From contig JAFDVO010000013.1 of assembly GCA_018268955.1 (NCBI GenBank), forward strand, positions 62,001 through 126,000: a stretch of DNA of 64,000 nt, read 5' to 3'. Numbering within the stretch: position 1 is the stretch's first letter; every line of letters begins with the position of its first letter. The translations under genes were made by a program, and so were the position numbers. Below, in pieces: positions 53,701 to 62,115 of this stretch. The notes below the pieces were generated by a model, which was not told the origin of the DNA, made no database searches, and saw only the letters and a program-made list of their open reading frames with translations. The stretch comes from Acidobacteriota bacterium. Lineage in GTDB: Bacteria > Acidobacteriota > Vicinamibacteria > Vicinamibacterales > CAVVIG01.

Positions 53701-53849
53701 GTGTCTGCTGTTCGCGCCCAGTTGCCGGCGAGTTTCACCGCGTCGGTCGCGTAGAGGACCACCTCGGGCGCCGCGGCCCTGGCCGGCGAGGCCGCCAGCA
53801 TCAGGCAGGCACACGCCGCCCACACACCCCTGAGGGCTTCTTTCCGCAT
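50715..53849 (-). CDS. Large exported protein: N-terminal domain, two CBM6-like modules, beta-helix
   Basis: A 1044-residue protein. ATG 53849 has GGAG eight bases upstream, and a signal peptide ends near 'ASPARAA'. Residues about 27-185 are a beta-sandwich domain ('PYHVWLRLRAGNDNKYNDSVFAQF', 'HTIRIQTREDGVRLDQVVLSP') shared with the EEP protein divergent from it. Two CBM6-like modules follow (about 195-345 and 350-500, 'EAEDFDNGGAG', 'DIGWTADGEWVSYTVNV'). Then a Thr/Gly/Ser linker, and a right-handed beta-helix (about 550-1030, 'DSQAIAGWNGPGPYTVTNNYLEAASENFLLGG'). It probably binds and acts on extracellular polysaccharide; lyase, epimerase or structural role is unresolved. Confidence 0.85.
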   Translation of the reverse strand: MRKEALRGVWAACACLMLAASPARAAAPEVVLYATDAVKLAGNWARTADTTAARGQALVSTDQGWSSTNAPLASPTDYVEFTFTAPASTPYHVWLRLRAGNDNKYNDSVFAQFSDAGANGAGVYALGSTSGLTLNLQSANGAVLSGWGWVDGAYWLSQAPVVAFTTSGMHTIRIQTREDGVRLDQVVLSPVTYLKTSPGQVLGDSTIVPRASTPVLAATPFNAVPFALPGTVEAEDFDNGGAGLAYKDVDAVNAGGAYRTTAVDIEAASEGGYDVGWIAPGEWLVYDVTVPAPGTYRFEARVASPAAGGTFHVEVAGVDVTGPLTIPATGSWQTWQTIAKMVSLDGGPQQIRIVFDANGASGAVGNLNWFRVSPATPQPFTGAPIALPGTIDVSRYDLGDEGIAYHDTTAGNDGGAVRTGGVDLEASSLGGSDIGWTADGEWVSYTVNVTTAGNYAITAKVASPYTSGLMHLKVGTVSTATQPVPATGGWQTWRDLNWTAALAAGTQVLTIYVDTGGFNLGSVIVAPVPTVTGPSGNTGTTPGSSTPTTGTPSTGSTTGDTTSPTPATRRVIVKQGDDLQAAINAAQPGDTLLLQAGATFVGNFTLPAKTGSSVVTIRTDIADPVPAGTRITPAAATSLARLKSPNTVAALATEAYAHHYVIQLLDFAANVGGYGEVISLGDGSNAQNSLAMVPHDIVVDRVYVHGDASGQKRGIGLNSASTTIRDSYIANIWYVGQDSQAIAGWNGPGPYTVTNNYLEAASENFLLGGADPAIVDLIPSDLSFTRNYVTKPLAWRSNSSINVKNLFELKNAQRVTIDGNVFENNWLAAQSGYALVFTGRSQDGYAPWSVVQNLTFTNNIVRHVASAINILGKDYRFPSGTSGHFVFRNNLFEDVSGANWGGDGRFMLINGGVDITVDHNTILQSGSSVLYADTNPVQQFTMTNNIAPDNAWAIMGGGASPGNGTIKTYFPGSMFLRGVWAGSNPGYYPTGNFYPANMDAVGFVDLKGGDYHLAPSSLYRNAALDGADAGANIDAVRAATAGVK

Positions 53850-54488
53850 TGTCGTTACTCCGTGCTCGGTATGAGGACCGCCAGCGGCCAGAGCCGCTGC
53901 TGGCGCACTCATGGGGCAACGGGACGACCAGCGGGAAGAGGCAGGACGTTCTGGCGACAGGTGGTGCAGAACGCTCGAGGTCGGCGGCGCACGGATCTGA
54001 AACGTCGATCACGATCCTGTCGCGTCGGTCGCGTCGACAACGGCTGGGTGACCGGAAAACGTATCAGGTCAGTTCACGTACACCGCGTCGGGCCACAGAA
54101 CCGTGGCTTCTGTGCAGGTTTTGTATCTCAACACAACTCAACAGTTATCTTTACGTACGTTGAAATTCGCCTGATAACTTCAAGGTTTCGCACTCGAGCT
54201 GAGCGTCGGCGCGTAATCCTTACGATACGGCTCAGTTGTGAGTCTGTGCACGGCCGTGCGCGTCTCTCGCGAAGGCGCGGGAAACCTGTGAGAAAGCGCA
54301 TGTCCCCGTGGTGGTCCTCCACTTGCCCTTTCCAGGGCGGCTCGGCTCGTACCCGACCTGGGCCGGCCGAATTTCCTGAAATCAGTTCCTCGTCGCTGAA
54401 TCGCCTGGACGGCGCGCACTCGAGCGCTGCGCCCGACGCGAGCGCGGAGTGTCCGGCGGGGAACCGTGTGTGTGCCGACGGAGGGCAG
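53850..54488. promoter_or_regulatory. Intergenic region between two divergent exported CBM6 proteins
   Basis: A 639-base gap without a supportable gene. An AT-rich island (about 54115-54190) contrasts with the GC-rich surroundings and probably holds the promoters. It contains AGTTATC (54143-54149) and GATAACT (54173-54179), a perfect 7-bp inverted repeat with a 23-base spacer, and the palindrome ACGTACGT (54153-54160). A GCCAGC/GCTGGC hairpin (53880-53904) lies in the leader of the minus-strand gene. No riboswitch consensus was recognised. Confidence 0.5.
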
Positions 54489-56933
54489 ATGTTGAAGCGA
54501 ACGTGGCTTGGTGTGATCGCGGGCTGCGCCATGGCGATCGGGAGCGCGGCGACAGCCGCCGCACAGGACATCGTGCTGTACACGTCCGATGTGACCGTAG
54601 CCCAGGGCAATTGGGGCGCGGTTTCGGACGCCGGTGCGGCTGGCGGCCAGCGCATGACGAGCAACGACAGCGGATGGTCGTCGCCCAACGCGGCGCTCGC
54701 GAATCCATCCGACTACTTCGAGGCGACCTTCACCGCTCCCTCGTTCACGACGTACCACGTCTGGCTGCGGATGCGCGCTGGCAGCAACTCCAAGTGGAAC
54801 GATTCCGTGTGGGTGCAGTTCAACGATGCGGCCGACCCGAATGGGTCCGCGGCGTACCGCATTGGCACGACCGACGCGCTGCTGGTCAACCTCGAGCCGT
54901 GCAGCAATTGCGGCGTGTCGAACTGGGGATGGGCGGACAAGGGCTATTGGGTGTCCCAGAGCGCGCTGGTGATGTTCGGCGCCCGCGGCACTCACACCAT
55001 CCGCGTGCAGACGCGTGAGGACGGCGCGCAGATCGACCAGATCGTCCTGAGCCCGGCCACCTACCTGAATCGCGCACCGGGACAGGGCTCCAACGACGCC
55101 ACAATCCTGACCCACAACAATGGATCGGCGACCGGCACGACGAGCGGTGGGACGACCTCCGGATCGACCGGCACCTCGACCCCGTATCTCGGGTCGCCCG
55201 TGAACCTGCCCGGCACCGTCAACGCGCAGGACTTCGACAACGGTGGTGAAGGCGCTGGCTATCACGACACGTCGAAGGGGAACAACGGGGGCGCGGACCG
55301 CTCGGGCGACGTCGACATCGAGCCGAGCAGCGACGGCGGCAACAACGTCGGCTGGATCGAGGGTGGGGAGTGGCTGAACTACTCCGTCAACGTGACCACG
55401 TCCGGCAACTACACCGTGCAACTGCGAGTCGCGTCGCCCAGCGGCGGCGGTTCGATGCACGTCGGCTTCAACAAGAGCAATGTCTGGACGGCCGCCTCGA
55501 TTCCCGCGACCGGAAGCTGGCAGACCTGGACGACGGTGAACGTGCCGGTGACTCTGACGGCTGGCACCCAGCTGCTCACGCTTGGGTTCGACACGGCGGG
55601 CTTTAACATCAACCGCGTCACCGTGGTGGCCGCCGCGGGTGGCCCCACCGGCGGCACGACCGGTGGGACCACCACCTCAGGGTCGCCGACCCCCTACAAC
55701 GGCAACGGCGCCGCGATCCCGGGCACCATACAGGCGGAGGACTTCGACAACGGCGGCGAGGGCGTGGCGTATCACGACGCGTCCGCGGGCAACAGCGGTG
55801 GCGCCTATCGCAGCACCGACGTGGACATCGAGTCTAGCGCGGGAGGCGGCTACAACGTCGGCTGGACCGCCGCGGGTGAGTACCTGAACTACACGGTGAA
55901 CGTCGCCAGCGCGGGCAGCTACACGGTGCAGCTGCGGGTGGCGACCCCCAGCAACGGTGGCCTGCACGTCGGCTTCAGCACGTCCAACGTGTGGAGTGCC
56001 GTCTCGGTTCCGTCGACGGGCGGGTGGCAGGCCTGGACGACCGTGAACGTCCCGGTGACGCTCGTGGCCGGGCGCCAGCTGCTGACCCTCATGGTCGACT
56101 CCGGTAGCGTCAACTTCGACAGCGTCACGGTGACGGCGGGCAGCGGCAGCGGTAGCGGAAGCGGCTCCACGCCGGCGCCGAGCAACAGCGGCGGCAGCTA
56201 CACGACGAGCGGCTCGTTCCGCATGATGACCTGGAACATCCAGCACGGCACCAACGCCAGCGGCGCCTACAACCTGACGGCACAGGCGCAGTTCATCGCC
56301 AGCCAGAAGCCGGATGTCGTTGCGCTTCAGGAAGTGGAGACCTGGGACGAGAACCAGCCGCAGCGGCTCAAGCAGCTGCTCGAACAGTACACGGGGAACT
56401 CGTGGACCGTCGTCTGGGCTCCCGTCATCAATGCCGCCGGCACCGAGGGGAACGTGATCCTGACACGGCTGCCGGTCTCCGCCCAGAACACCTTCCAGAT
56501 GCACGCGACGAGCGACTACAGCATCATGTATGCGAACCGCGCGGCCGCACAGGCGACCGTGAAGGTCGGCAACGTCGACGTCAACGTCTTCTCGACGCAC
56601 CTGGATTACTACAGCACCAGCTACCGGACGATCCAGGAGCAGCAGCTCATGACCTGGGCGCTGAACTTCGGCGGCCCTCGGCTCATCGGCGGCGACTTCA
56701 ACTCGTGGTGGGGCGAGTACTGGATCACGAACATGCAGACCCAGTACACCGACACGTGGCAGGACTACACCGGCAGCAACCAGAACGGCTACACGGTCAA
56801 CAACGCCGTGCGGTTCGACTACATCTTCCGCTCGATGGACGGCGGCTGGCGTGTGACCCCGACCAACTGCTGGGTGCCGGTCACCTCGCTCTCGGACCAC
56901 AACCCGGTGATCGCCGACTACCGGGTGCAGTAA
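54489..56933 (+). CDS. Exported CBM6-endonuclease/exonuclease/phosphatase protein
   Basis: An 814-residue protein. ATG 54489 follows GGAGGG and a signal peptide of about 24 residues. Residues about 25-185 are the same N-terminal domain as in the divergent neighbour. Two CBM6-like modules follow (about 215-355 and 385-540, 'DFDNGGEG', 'GWTAAGEYLNYTVNV'), with Gly/Thr/Ser linkers. The C-terminal EEP domain (about 575-814) has 'MMTWNIQHG', 'VVALQEVE', 'STHLDYY', 'IGGDFNSWW' and 'LSDHNPVIADY', the complete metal-dependent catalytic set. It may be an extracellular nuclease or phosphodiesterase tethered to polysaccharide, for instance acting on matrix DNA. Confidence 0.88.
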   Translation: MLKRTWLGVIAGCAMAIGSAATAAAQDIVLYTSDVTVAQGNWGAVSDAGAAGGQRMTSNDSGWSSPNAALANPSDYFEATFTAPSFTTYHVWLRMRAGSNSKWNDSVWVQFNDAADPNGSAAYRIGTTDALLVNLEPCSNCGVSNWGWADKGYWVSQSALVMFGARGTHTIRVQTREDGAQIDQIVLSPATYLNRAPGQGSNDATILTHNNGSATGTTSGGTTSGSTGTSTPYLGSPVNLPGTVNAQDFDNGGEGAGYHDTSKGNNGGADRSGDVDIEPSSDGGNNVGWIEGGEWLNYSVNVTTSGNYTVQLRVASPSGGGSMHVGFNKSNVWTAASIPATGSWQTWTTVNVPVTLTAGTQLLTLGFDTAGFNINRVTVVAAAGGPTGGTTGGTTTSGSPTPYNGNGAAIPGTIQAEDFDNGGEGVAYHDASAGNSGGAYRSTDVDIESSAGGGYNVGWTAAGEYLNYTVNVASAGSYTVQLRVATPSNGGLHVGFSTSNVWSAVSVPSTGGWQAWTTVNVPVTLVAGRQLLTLMVDSGSVNFDSVTVTAGSGSGSGSGSTPAPSNSGGSYTTSGSFRMMTWNIQHGTNASGAYNLTAQAQFIASQKPDVVALQEVETWDENQPQRLKQLLEQYTGNSWTVVWAPVINAAGTEGNVILTRLPVSAQNTFQMHATSDYSIMYANRAAAQATVKVGNVDVNVFSTHLDYYSTSYRTIQEQQLMTWALNFGGPRLIGGDFNSWWGEYWITNMQTQYTDTWQDYTGSNQNGYTVNNAVRFDYIFRSMDGGWRVTPTNCWVPVTSLSDHNPVIADYRVQ

Positions 56934-56938
56934 GGGAC

Positions 56939-57008
56939 GTTAGAAGTTAGAAGTCAGACGTGAGAAGTCAGAGCTCAGAATTCAGCATTCTGAGTTCTGG
57001 CTTCGGAG
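56939..57008. repeat. Strand-switching 7-bp array at convergent gene ends
   Basis: Ten 7-bp units: GTTAGAA twice, GTCAGAC, GTGAGAA, GTCAGAG, CTCAGAA, then TTCAGCA, TTCTGAG, TTCTGGC and TTCGGAG. CAGAATTCAG (56976-56985) and CTGAGTTCTG (56990-56999) pair across a CATT loop with nine of ten matches. It may terminate both the EEP and flippase transcripts. The last codons and stop of the flippase lie in it. Confidence 0.85.
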
Positions 57009-58599
57009 CGCCGGCCCGCTGCGGTCGAAGCCGCAGCAGGAACGACCGGTAGCGCGCTCGAGTGGCCGCATCGAACCCGATCGTCACCAGCCCCACCAGA
57101 TAGACTACGCCGACCAGTGCGCCCTCCGCGACAACGCCCACCAGATGGTCAGGGGGCATCAGCATCCGTAGCGCAGCGCACGTCGCGGCGGCCGGCATTG
57201 CCGCAATCAGCGGCGGCAGCGCCACCTGCCGCAGCAACGCTCCCGGCTTGACGCCTGCCTCCCGGCACGCGACCGGCAGCAGCACGCCGAGGTTCGCAAT
57301 CAGGATCGGCACCGCCGTGCCGATCGCCACGCCGACAAGCCCCACCAACCGGATCAACACGACGCTGAGCGCGAGGTTGGCCAGGGCTTCCGCGAGCGCG
57401 GTGAATGCGACGAGGCGATGCTTCCCGGTGCCGAGCAGCAGGTTCCCCAGGGGACCCTGTCCCACGAGGACGATGCCGGTGAGCGCCAGCACGTACAGCG
57501 GCACGACCGCTGCCTCGAACCCCGGCCCCATCCACGTCCGCACCAGCGGTTCACCGAAGCCGATCAGACAGACGGTCACGCCTCCGACCAGCACGAGCGC
57601 AATCCGGGTCCCCTCGATCAGCAGACCGCGAAGGGCTTCGCGCTGGCTGGCTGCGCCGAGGCGAACGACAACCGGAAACAGCAGCGAGTTGAACTGCACG
57701 CACAGCTGCCGTTGATAGTCGGCCAGCCGCAGCGCCACCGCGTAGATGCCCACCGCTGTGGTCCCCAGCACTCCGCCAACGACGATGTTGTCGAGGTTGA
57801 AGCCGATCTGGATGGCGACATCGATGAGGAACAAGTAGATGCTGAACGCGGTCACGTCGCGAACGATCGTGCGGTCGAACAACGATCGACGGATGCGCAT
57901 CTCGGGGAACGCACGCCGCGCGGTCCACGCATACGCGCCGTAGCTGGCGAGGCCGACCGCCGTCGTGGCGCTCACGAGCGGCACGAGCCCGCCACCGTTG
58001 ACGAGCACCAGCACCGTGGCCACCGCGTTCGCCACCGACACGACCAGCGCGACCATGTTGTTCAGCGCGAAGCGCTGCCGCGCCGTGGTCACGGCCCCGA
58101 ACACCGTCATCGGGAAGCCGACGGCGATGCGCACGCCCATGATGCCGAGTAGCTGCTGCGCGCGCACGATGTCAGCCGGCGGCAGGTTGGGGAAGTGCGG
58201 GATGACGAGGAACGTGATGCCGACGACGCCCACGCCAGCGAGGCACCCGAGCACCGCGTAGACCAGCACGAACGTGCTGAGGACCCGGTTCACGCCGTCC
58301 AGATCACGACGCGCGTCAGCTTCAGCGATGTGGCGGACGAGACCGCTCCCGTACCCGAGATCCAGCAGCTGGAAGTAGTACGTGAACGAGGCGACAAGCA
58401 TCCAGAGCCCGTATTCGGCCGTGCCGAGGTGCCGCACGGTGAACGGCATGAGGAACACGCCGATCGCGATGTTCGCGATCAGCAGCGTGTATTTCGTCGC
58501 TGTGCCGGTGAAGAGTGTCCACGCGAGCGACGGGGGTGCGCCGGTCGGCGAGGGCTCGGGGGCGTGGCCGGGATCAGCCGCAGAAGGGGTCGGGAGCAT
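56968..58599 (-). CDS. Wzx-type polysaccharide flippase
   Basis: A 543-residue membrane protein with 12-14 helices, of the MOP/Wzx polysaccharide-transporter type. The first helix region reads 'TKYTLLIANIAIGVFLMPFTVRHLGTAEYGLWML', the usual Wzx start, and 'YYFQLLDLGYGSGLVRHIAEA' follows. The C-terminal half has 'TGIVLVGQGPLGNLLLGTGKHRLVAF'. It would move lipid-linked repeat units across the inner membrane. A Pro-rich N-terminal tail precedes helix 1. The extreme C-terminus ('KPELRMLNSEL') is encoded by the 7-bp repeat array, so it is not conserved sequence. Confidence 0.87.
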   Translation of the reverse strand: MLPTPSAADPGHAPEPSPTGAPPSLAWTLFTGTATKYTLLIANIAIGVFLMPFTVRHLGTAEYGLWMLVASFTYYFQLLDLGYGSGLVRHIAEADARRDLDGVNRVLSTFVLVYAVLGCLAGVGVVGITFLVIPHFPNLPPADIVRAQQLLGIMGVRIAVGFPMTVFGAVTTARQRFALNNMVALVVSVANAVATVLVLVNGGGLVPLVSATTAVGLASYGAYAWTARRAFPEMRIRRSLFDRTIVRDVTAFSIYLFLIDVAIQIGFNLDNIVVGGVLGTTAVGIYAVALRLADYQRQLCVQFNSLLFPVVVRLGAASQREALRGLLIEGTRIALVLVGGVTVCLIGFGEPLVRTWMGPGFEAAVVPLYVLALTGIVLVGQGPLGNLLLGTGKHRLVAFTALAEALANLALSVVLIRLVGLVGVAIGTAVPILIANLGVLLPVACREAGVKPGALLRQVALPPLIAAMPAAATCAALRMLMPPDHLVGVVAEGALVGVVYLVGLVTIGFDAATRARYRSFLLRLRPQRAGAPKPELRMLNSEL

Positions 58600-58637
58600 G
58601 GCCGCTAACCGTTGAGCATGAACCGGGCCAGCACACC

Positions 58638-59636
58638 TCAGTTGCGATGCGCGTTGAGGCGCGGGTCGGTCGCGAACTCCTCGAGGAGCACCGGAATCAG
58701 GCGCTCGGTGAATTGCGCCGCGCCGGTTTCGTTCAGGTGAAAGCCGTCGCGGTAGAGATTCGCGCCGAAGGTGCCCGAGGTCACGGGCCTGAGCACGGCG
58801 ACGTGATTCGCGTCGGCTGCCGCCATCAATGCGTCGGAGCCATCATCGGGGTTGAGCAGGGGCGGGACGAGGAGCACGAGCTGTGTGCCGTGCGCCTCGG
58901 TGACCGCGCGGAGACGGGCGATCCGCGACGCGAGGACCGGCTCGATGTCCTGCGTCACCATGGGCCTGTGGTCGACCGCACTCGACATGTTCATGAAATC
59001 CGCCAGGTCCGGCATGATGTGCCGCAGCACGAAGGTCCGCATCTCGGTGCGTGCACCCCAGAACTTGCTCACGCCCGCAAACAGCAGCCCGCTCGCCTGT
59101 GTGGGATGCATCCCGAGATCGAGCGCCACGCGTGGCAGGTCGCTCCGACTCATCATGTACTGCGCCGAGTAATCGCCTCGGATGTTCGGGCTGAGCCAGT
59201 GGCCGGTGCCGAGCATCACCAGCACGATGTCCGGTCGCGCGCCCTCATTGAACAGTCGTCGCAGCCCATAGAGCCAGTCGTAGTAGACGGTCTGTTCGAC
59301 CATGTACCGCCGTGCATCGAAGCGGTCTCCGAGCGACCCGCGCAGCCGCTCGAAGTCGACCCCCTCGTCCAGCAGCGAGTTGCCGATCACGAGGAGATGG
59401 CGCCCGTGCACGCCGTCCTGACCGATGCGGACGGCCGACCGGTACTCCGCGACCATTCGCCGCTGGATCTTGCTGGCGCGATCGAGCCCGGTGCGAGCCA
59501 CGACCTCGAGCCCGCCGGCCACGAGGGCACAGCCGATTGCCAGCGCCCATGTCGCGCGCCGCAGCCGCGCATGCCGCTCGCCAATCGTCAGCGGCCGCGC
59601 GCTCGACGTGTCAGAAACGGAAGTAGATGAACGCAT
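58638..59636 (-). CDS. SGNH-hydrolase-type protein, AlgJ/AlgX-like acetylation partner
   Basis: A 332-residue protein with one N-terminal membrane helix (residues 29-44) and a periplasmic SGNH domain. The nucleophile block is 'VIGNSLLDEG' (Ser87) and the acid/base pair is in 'YRDGFHLNE' (Asp297, His300). The gene overlaps the MBOAT gene end by 26 bases, so the two are expected to act together, as MBOAT and SGNH partners do in AlgI/AlgJ-type O-acetylation. This gene's ATG lies inside the MBOAT 3' end. Confidence 0.78.
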   Translation of the reverse strand: MRSSTSVSDTSSARPLTIGERHARLRRATWALAIGCALVAGGLEVVARTGLDRASKIQRRMVAEYRSAVRIGQDGVHGRHLLVIGNSLLDEGVDFERLRGSLGDRFDARRYMVEQTVYYDWLYGLRRLFNEGARPDIVLVMLGTGHWLSPNIRGDYSAQYMMSRSDLPRVALDLGMHPTQASGLLFAGVSKFWGARTEMRTFVLRHIMPDLADFMNMSSAVDHRPMVTQDIEPVLASRIARLRAVTEAHGTQLVLLVPPLLNPDDGSDALMAAADANHVAVLRPVTSGTFGANLYRDGFHLNETGAAQFTERLIPVLLEEFATDPRLNAHRN

Positions 59637-61068
59637 TGAGCTGGTTTGCCGCCAGGACGGCCACGAGGCTCATCAGCCCTACGCCAACAGCCACGCGCCG
59701 TGTGTCCACCGCGTGCTCGAATAGATACTCCTCGCCGCGTCGCTCGTTGATCAGGTCCATGACGAACAAGGGGATGGAAAAGATCGCGAGGAACCGCAGC
59801 GCGATGCCGTATTCGGGCGCCCACGCCAGCACGGTCAGGCCGCGCAGCATCGCGAACGCCGCGTGCACGCTCTCGGCGCGGAAGAAAATCCACGCGAGGC
59901 AGACGAGATGGAAGATCGCGACACGGGCCACCCAGGGCCTGAGCGTCAGCAGGCTGTCGCCCGCTGTCACGTCACGGCTCGTGGCCGGCGTCGTCTCCCG
60001 TCGCAGGTGCCCGGTCGTCCGTGTCACTGCCCGTTCGATCGCGAGCCAGCCGCCGTGGATGCCGCCCCAGACCACGAACGTCCAGTTCGCACCGTGCCAG
60101 AGCCCGCCGAGCAGCATCGTGAGCAACAGGTTGCGGTACGTCATCGCCTCGCCGTGGCGATTGCCGCCGAGCGGGATGTACAGGTAATCCCGCAACCAGG
60201 TGCTGAGGCTGATGTGCCACCGACGCCAGAAGTCCTGAAGGCTCGTCGCGAGGTATGGTTGCCGGAAGTTCACCATGAAGTGGAACCCGAGCAGCTGCGC
60301 GCTGCCGCGGGCGATGTCGCTATAGCCGCTGAAATCGCCGTAGATCTGCCAGGCGAACGCGTACACGCCGAGCAGGGTGGTGGCGAGGTTCGGATGTCCG
60401 AGTCGGCCCGAGAACGCGGCGTCGGCAATCAGCGCGCAGTTGTCGGCGATGACGGTCTTCCGGAACAGGCCGGACAGGATCAGCATCAGCCCGCTGAAGA
60501 AGCGCTCCTGGTCGAACGTCCGCGGGGCCTGCACCTGCGGGAGCAGGTGGTCCGGCCGCTGAATCGGGCCCGCAATCAAGTGCGGGAACAGGCTGATGAA
60601 CAGCGCGTACTCGATGAGCGAGTCCGCCGGCTCCAGCTTCCGGTGGTACACGTCGACGATGTAGGCGACCTCCTGGAACGTGTAGAAGGAGATGCCGGGC
60701 GGCAGCAGGATGCGGAGGGTCGTGACCGGCACTTGGTGGAAGCCAAGGCTCTCGAGGACCGTTGCGAACGAGTCGACGAAGAAGTTGAAGTACTTGAAGG
60801 CGGCGAGGAAGCCGAGGTTGACGACAAGCGAGACGGTCAGCAGCAGTCGGCGCCGACGCTGGTCTTCAGACGAGGCGATCGCGCGCGCGCAGTAGTAGTC
60901 CACGACCGTCGAGGCCGCAATCAGGCCGAGGAACCGCACGTCCCACCAGCCGTAGAACACGTAGCTCGCTGCGAGCAGCATCCGGTTCTGGCTGCGCCAG
61001 CCCAGTCGCCAGTAGAGGAAGACGACCGCCGCGAGGAAGAACGCGTAGACCGGTGTGTCGAAGAACAT
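59611..61068 (-). CDS. MBOAT-family O-acyltransferase, AlgI-like
   Basis: A 485-residue membrane protein with about 10-12 helices. The MBOAT core has 'PPGISFYTFQEVAYIVDVYH', 'FPHLIAGPIQRP', 'DFSGYSDIARGSAQLLGF', 'FWRRWHISLSTWLRDYLYIPLGG' and the catalytic 'LLGGLWHGANWTFVVWG' with His near residue 324 (His322 in AlgI). It would transfer acetyl groups across the inner membrane to the periplasmic SGNH partner that follows. It starts 3 bases after the stop of the GT2 gene upstream on the minus strand. Confidence 0.9.
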   Translation of the reverse strand: MFFDTPVYAFFLAAVVFLYWRLGWRSQNRMLLAASYVFYGWWDVRFLGLIAASTVVDYYCARAIASSEDQRRRRLLLTVSLVVNLGFLAAFKYFNFFVDSFATVLESLGFHQVPVTTLRILLPPGISFYTFQEVAYIVDVYHRKLEPADSLIEYALFISLFPHLIAGPIQRPDHLLPQVQAPRTFDQERFFSGLMLILSGLFRKTVIADNCALIADAAFSGRLGHPNLATTLLGVYAFAWQIYGDFSGYSDIARGSAQLLGFHFMVNFRQPYLATSLQDFWRRWHISLSTWLRDYLYIPLGGNRHGEAMTYRNLLLTMLLGGLWHGANWTFVVWGGIHGGWLAIERAVTRTTGHLRRETTPATSRDVTAGDSLLTLRPWVARVAIFHLVCLAWIFFRAESVHAAFAMLRGLTVLAWAPEYGIALRFLAIFSIPLFVMDLINERRGEEYLFEHAVDTRRVAVGVGLMSLVAVLAANQLNAFIYFRF

Positions 61069-61071
61069 GCC

Positions 61072-62115
61072 TCAGTTCCTCATCAGCCGCTCGTCGCTGC
61101 CGACGCGTGGTGCTGCCTGCGGCAGCGCGGCGGGCGCGCGACGGACCGAGCGGGACCAGCACTCCGAGAAGAGGCCGACGTACTGCAGCGTCTTCAGTTC
61201 CTCGATGAGCAGCGCCAGCGAGTCGGTGCGGCCGATCGTCTTCGCGTATCGCATCACCTGCGTCGCCGCCTGCCTGTAGAGGAAGCGGGGTACCCCGCCG
61301 ATGCGCGGCACCTTCTTCAGATCGAGGTCTGGAAACAGGTCGGCCAGCATCAACGCGTTCGTCTTGCCGTGCCAGTAGAACCACTGGCGGAAGTACTTGC
61401 GCGTCAGGCGCGAGGCGGGCACGTAGTGCCGAACGGCAACGCGCGGATCGTAGTAGCCGCGATACAGTCCGTGGCGCCGCAGTCGCACGAAGATCTCGTG
61501 GTCTTCACCGGAGATCAGCGTGTTGTTCACCTTGCCCAGGTCGGTGCGCCAGCCACCGATCGTGAGCAGGGCGGACCGGGCGAACGACAGGTTGGCGCCA
61601 ATCGGCAGCCGCTGACTGTGGCTCTCGGGCAGGTAATCTGCCGGCTCGTCGCCGTAGTCGACGATCGCCAGCGGTCCCCAGATGTCCTGCGCCCGCGCGG
61701 TGAGCAGTTCCGGCGGCGGCACCGATCCCCATCGGGGGATGACCTTGCCGAAGACGAACGTCAGCGGCTCCTTCGTCCGGAACGCATCGACGATGCGGAC
61801 GAGCCACTCGTCGCTCGGCAGCACGTCATCGTCCGTGAGCGCGATGACGTCTCCCTGTGCGTGTGAGAGGCCCAGGTTCAGCGCGAAGCTCTTGCCCTGG
61901 CGCGTCTCCCGCAGGCCGATGACCGGGAACGGGCCGGTGCGGGCGGCCTCGTCGATGACCAGCGGTGTGTTGTCGGTGGAGTTGTTGTCGACGACCAGGA
62001 TCTCGACGGTGCAGTCCGCAGGTGGCTGCAGCGTCTGCAGCTTCAGCATGGTCTCGCGCAGCAGGCGTGCGCGGTTGTACGTGCAGATGAGCACCGAGAC
62101 AGAGCGGACGTTCAT
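61072..62115 (-). CDS. GT2-family glycosyltransferase (tandem paralogue 1)
   Basis: A 347-residue GT-A enzyme. ATG 62115 is chosen because the conserved start 'SVSVLICTYNRARLL' follows. Motifs: 'VDNNSTDNT', 'ALTDDDVLPS' (the DXD-like metal site), 'PIGANLSFARSAL' and 'GEDHEIFVRLRRHGL', followed by 'YFRQWFYWHGKTNALM'. No membrane segment is seen. The gene overlaps its neighbour by ATGA. It belongs to a set of three in a row with the same motif order; the sugars used are unknown. Confidence 0.85.
   Translation of the reverse strand: MNVRSVSVLICTYNRARLLRETMLKLQTLQPPADCTVEILVVDNNSTDNTPLVIDEAARTGPFPVIGLRETRQGKSFALNLGLSHAQGDVIALTDDDVLPSDEWLVRIVDAFRTKEPLTFVFGKVIPRWGSVPPPELLTARAQDIWGPLAIVDYGDEPADYLPESHSQRLPIGANLSFARSALLTIGGWRTDLGKVNNTLISGEDHEIFVRLRRHGLYRGYYDPRVAVRHYVPASRLTRKYFRQWFYWHGKTNALMLADLFPDLDLKKVPRIGGVPRFLYRQAATQVMRYAKTIGRTDSLALLIEELKTLQYVGLFSECWSRSVRRAPAALPQAAPRVGSDERLMRN

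Noticed and set aside
53850-54488. Cyclic-di-GMP (GEMM) riboswitch before the EEP gene
   Set aside because: The conserved GEMM core and its tetraloop-receptor pattern could not be found on either strand.
32825-61068. A canonical alginate biosynthesis operon
   Set aside because: AlgD, MBOAT (AlgI-like) and SGNH proteins are present, but Alg8, Alg44, AlgK, AlgE and AlgG-type export genes are not; a Wzx flippase points to another assembly route.
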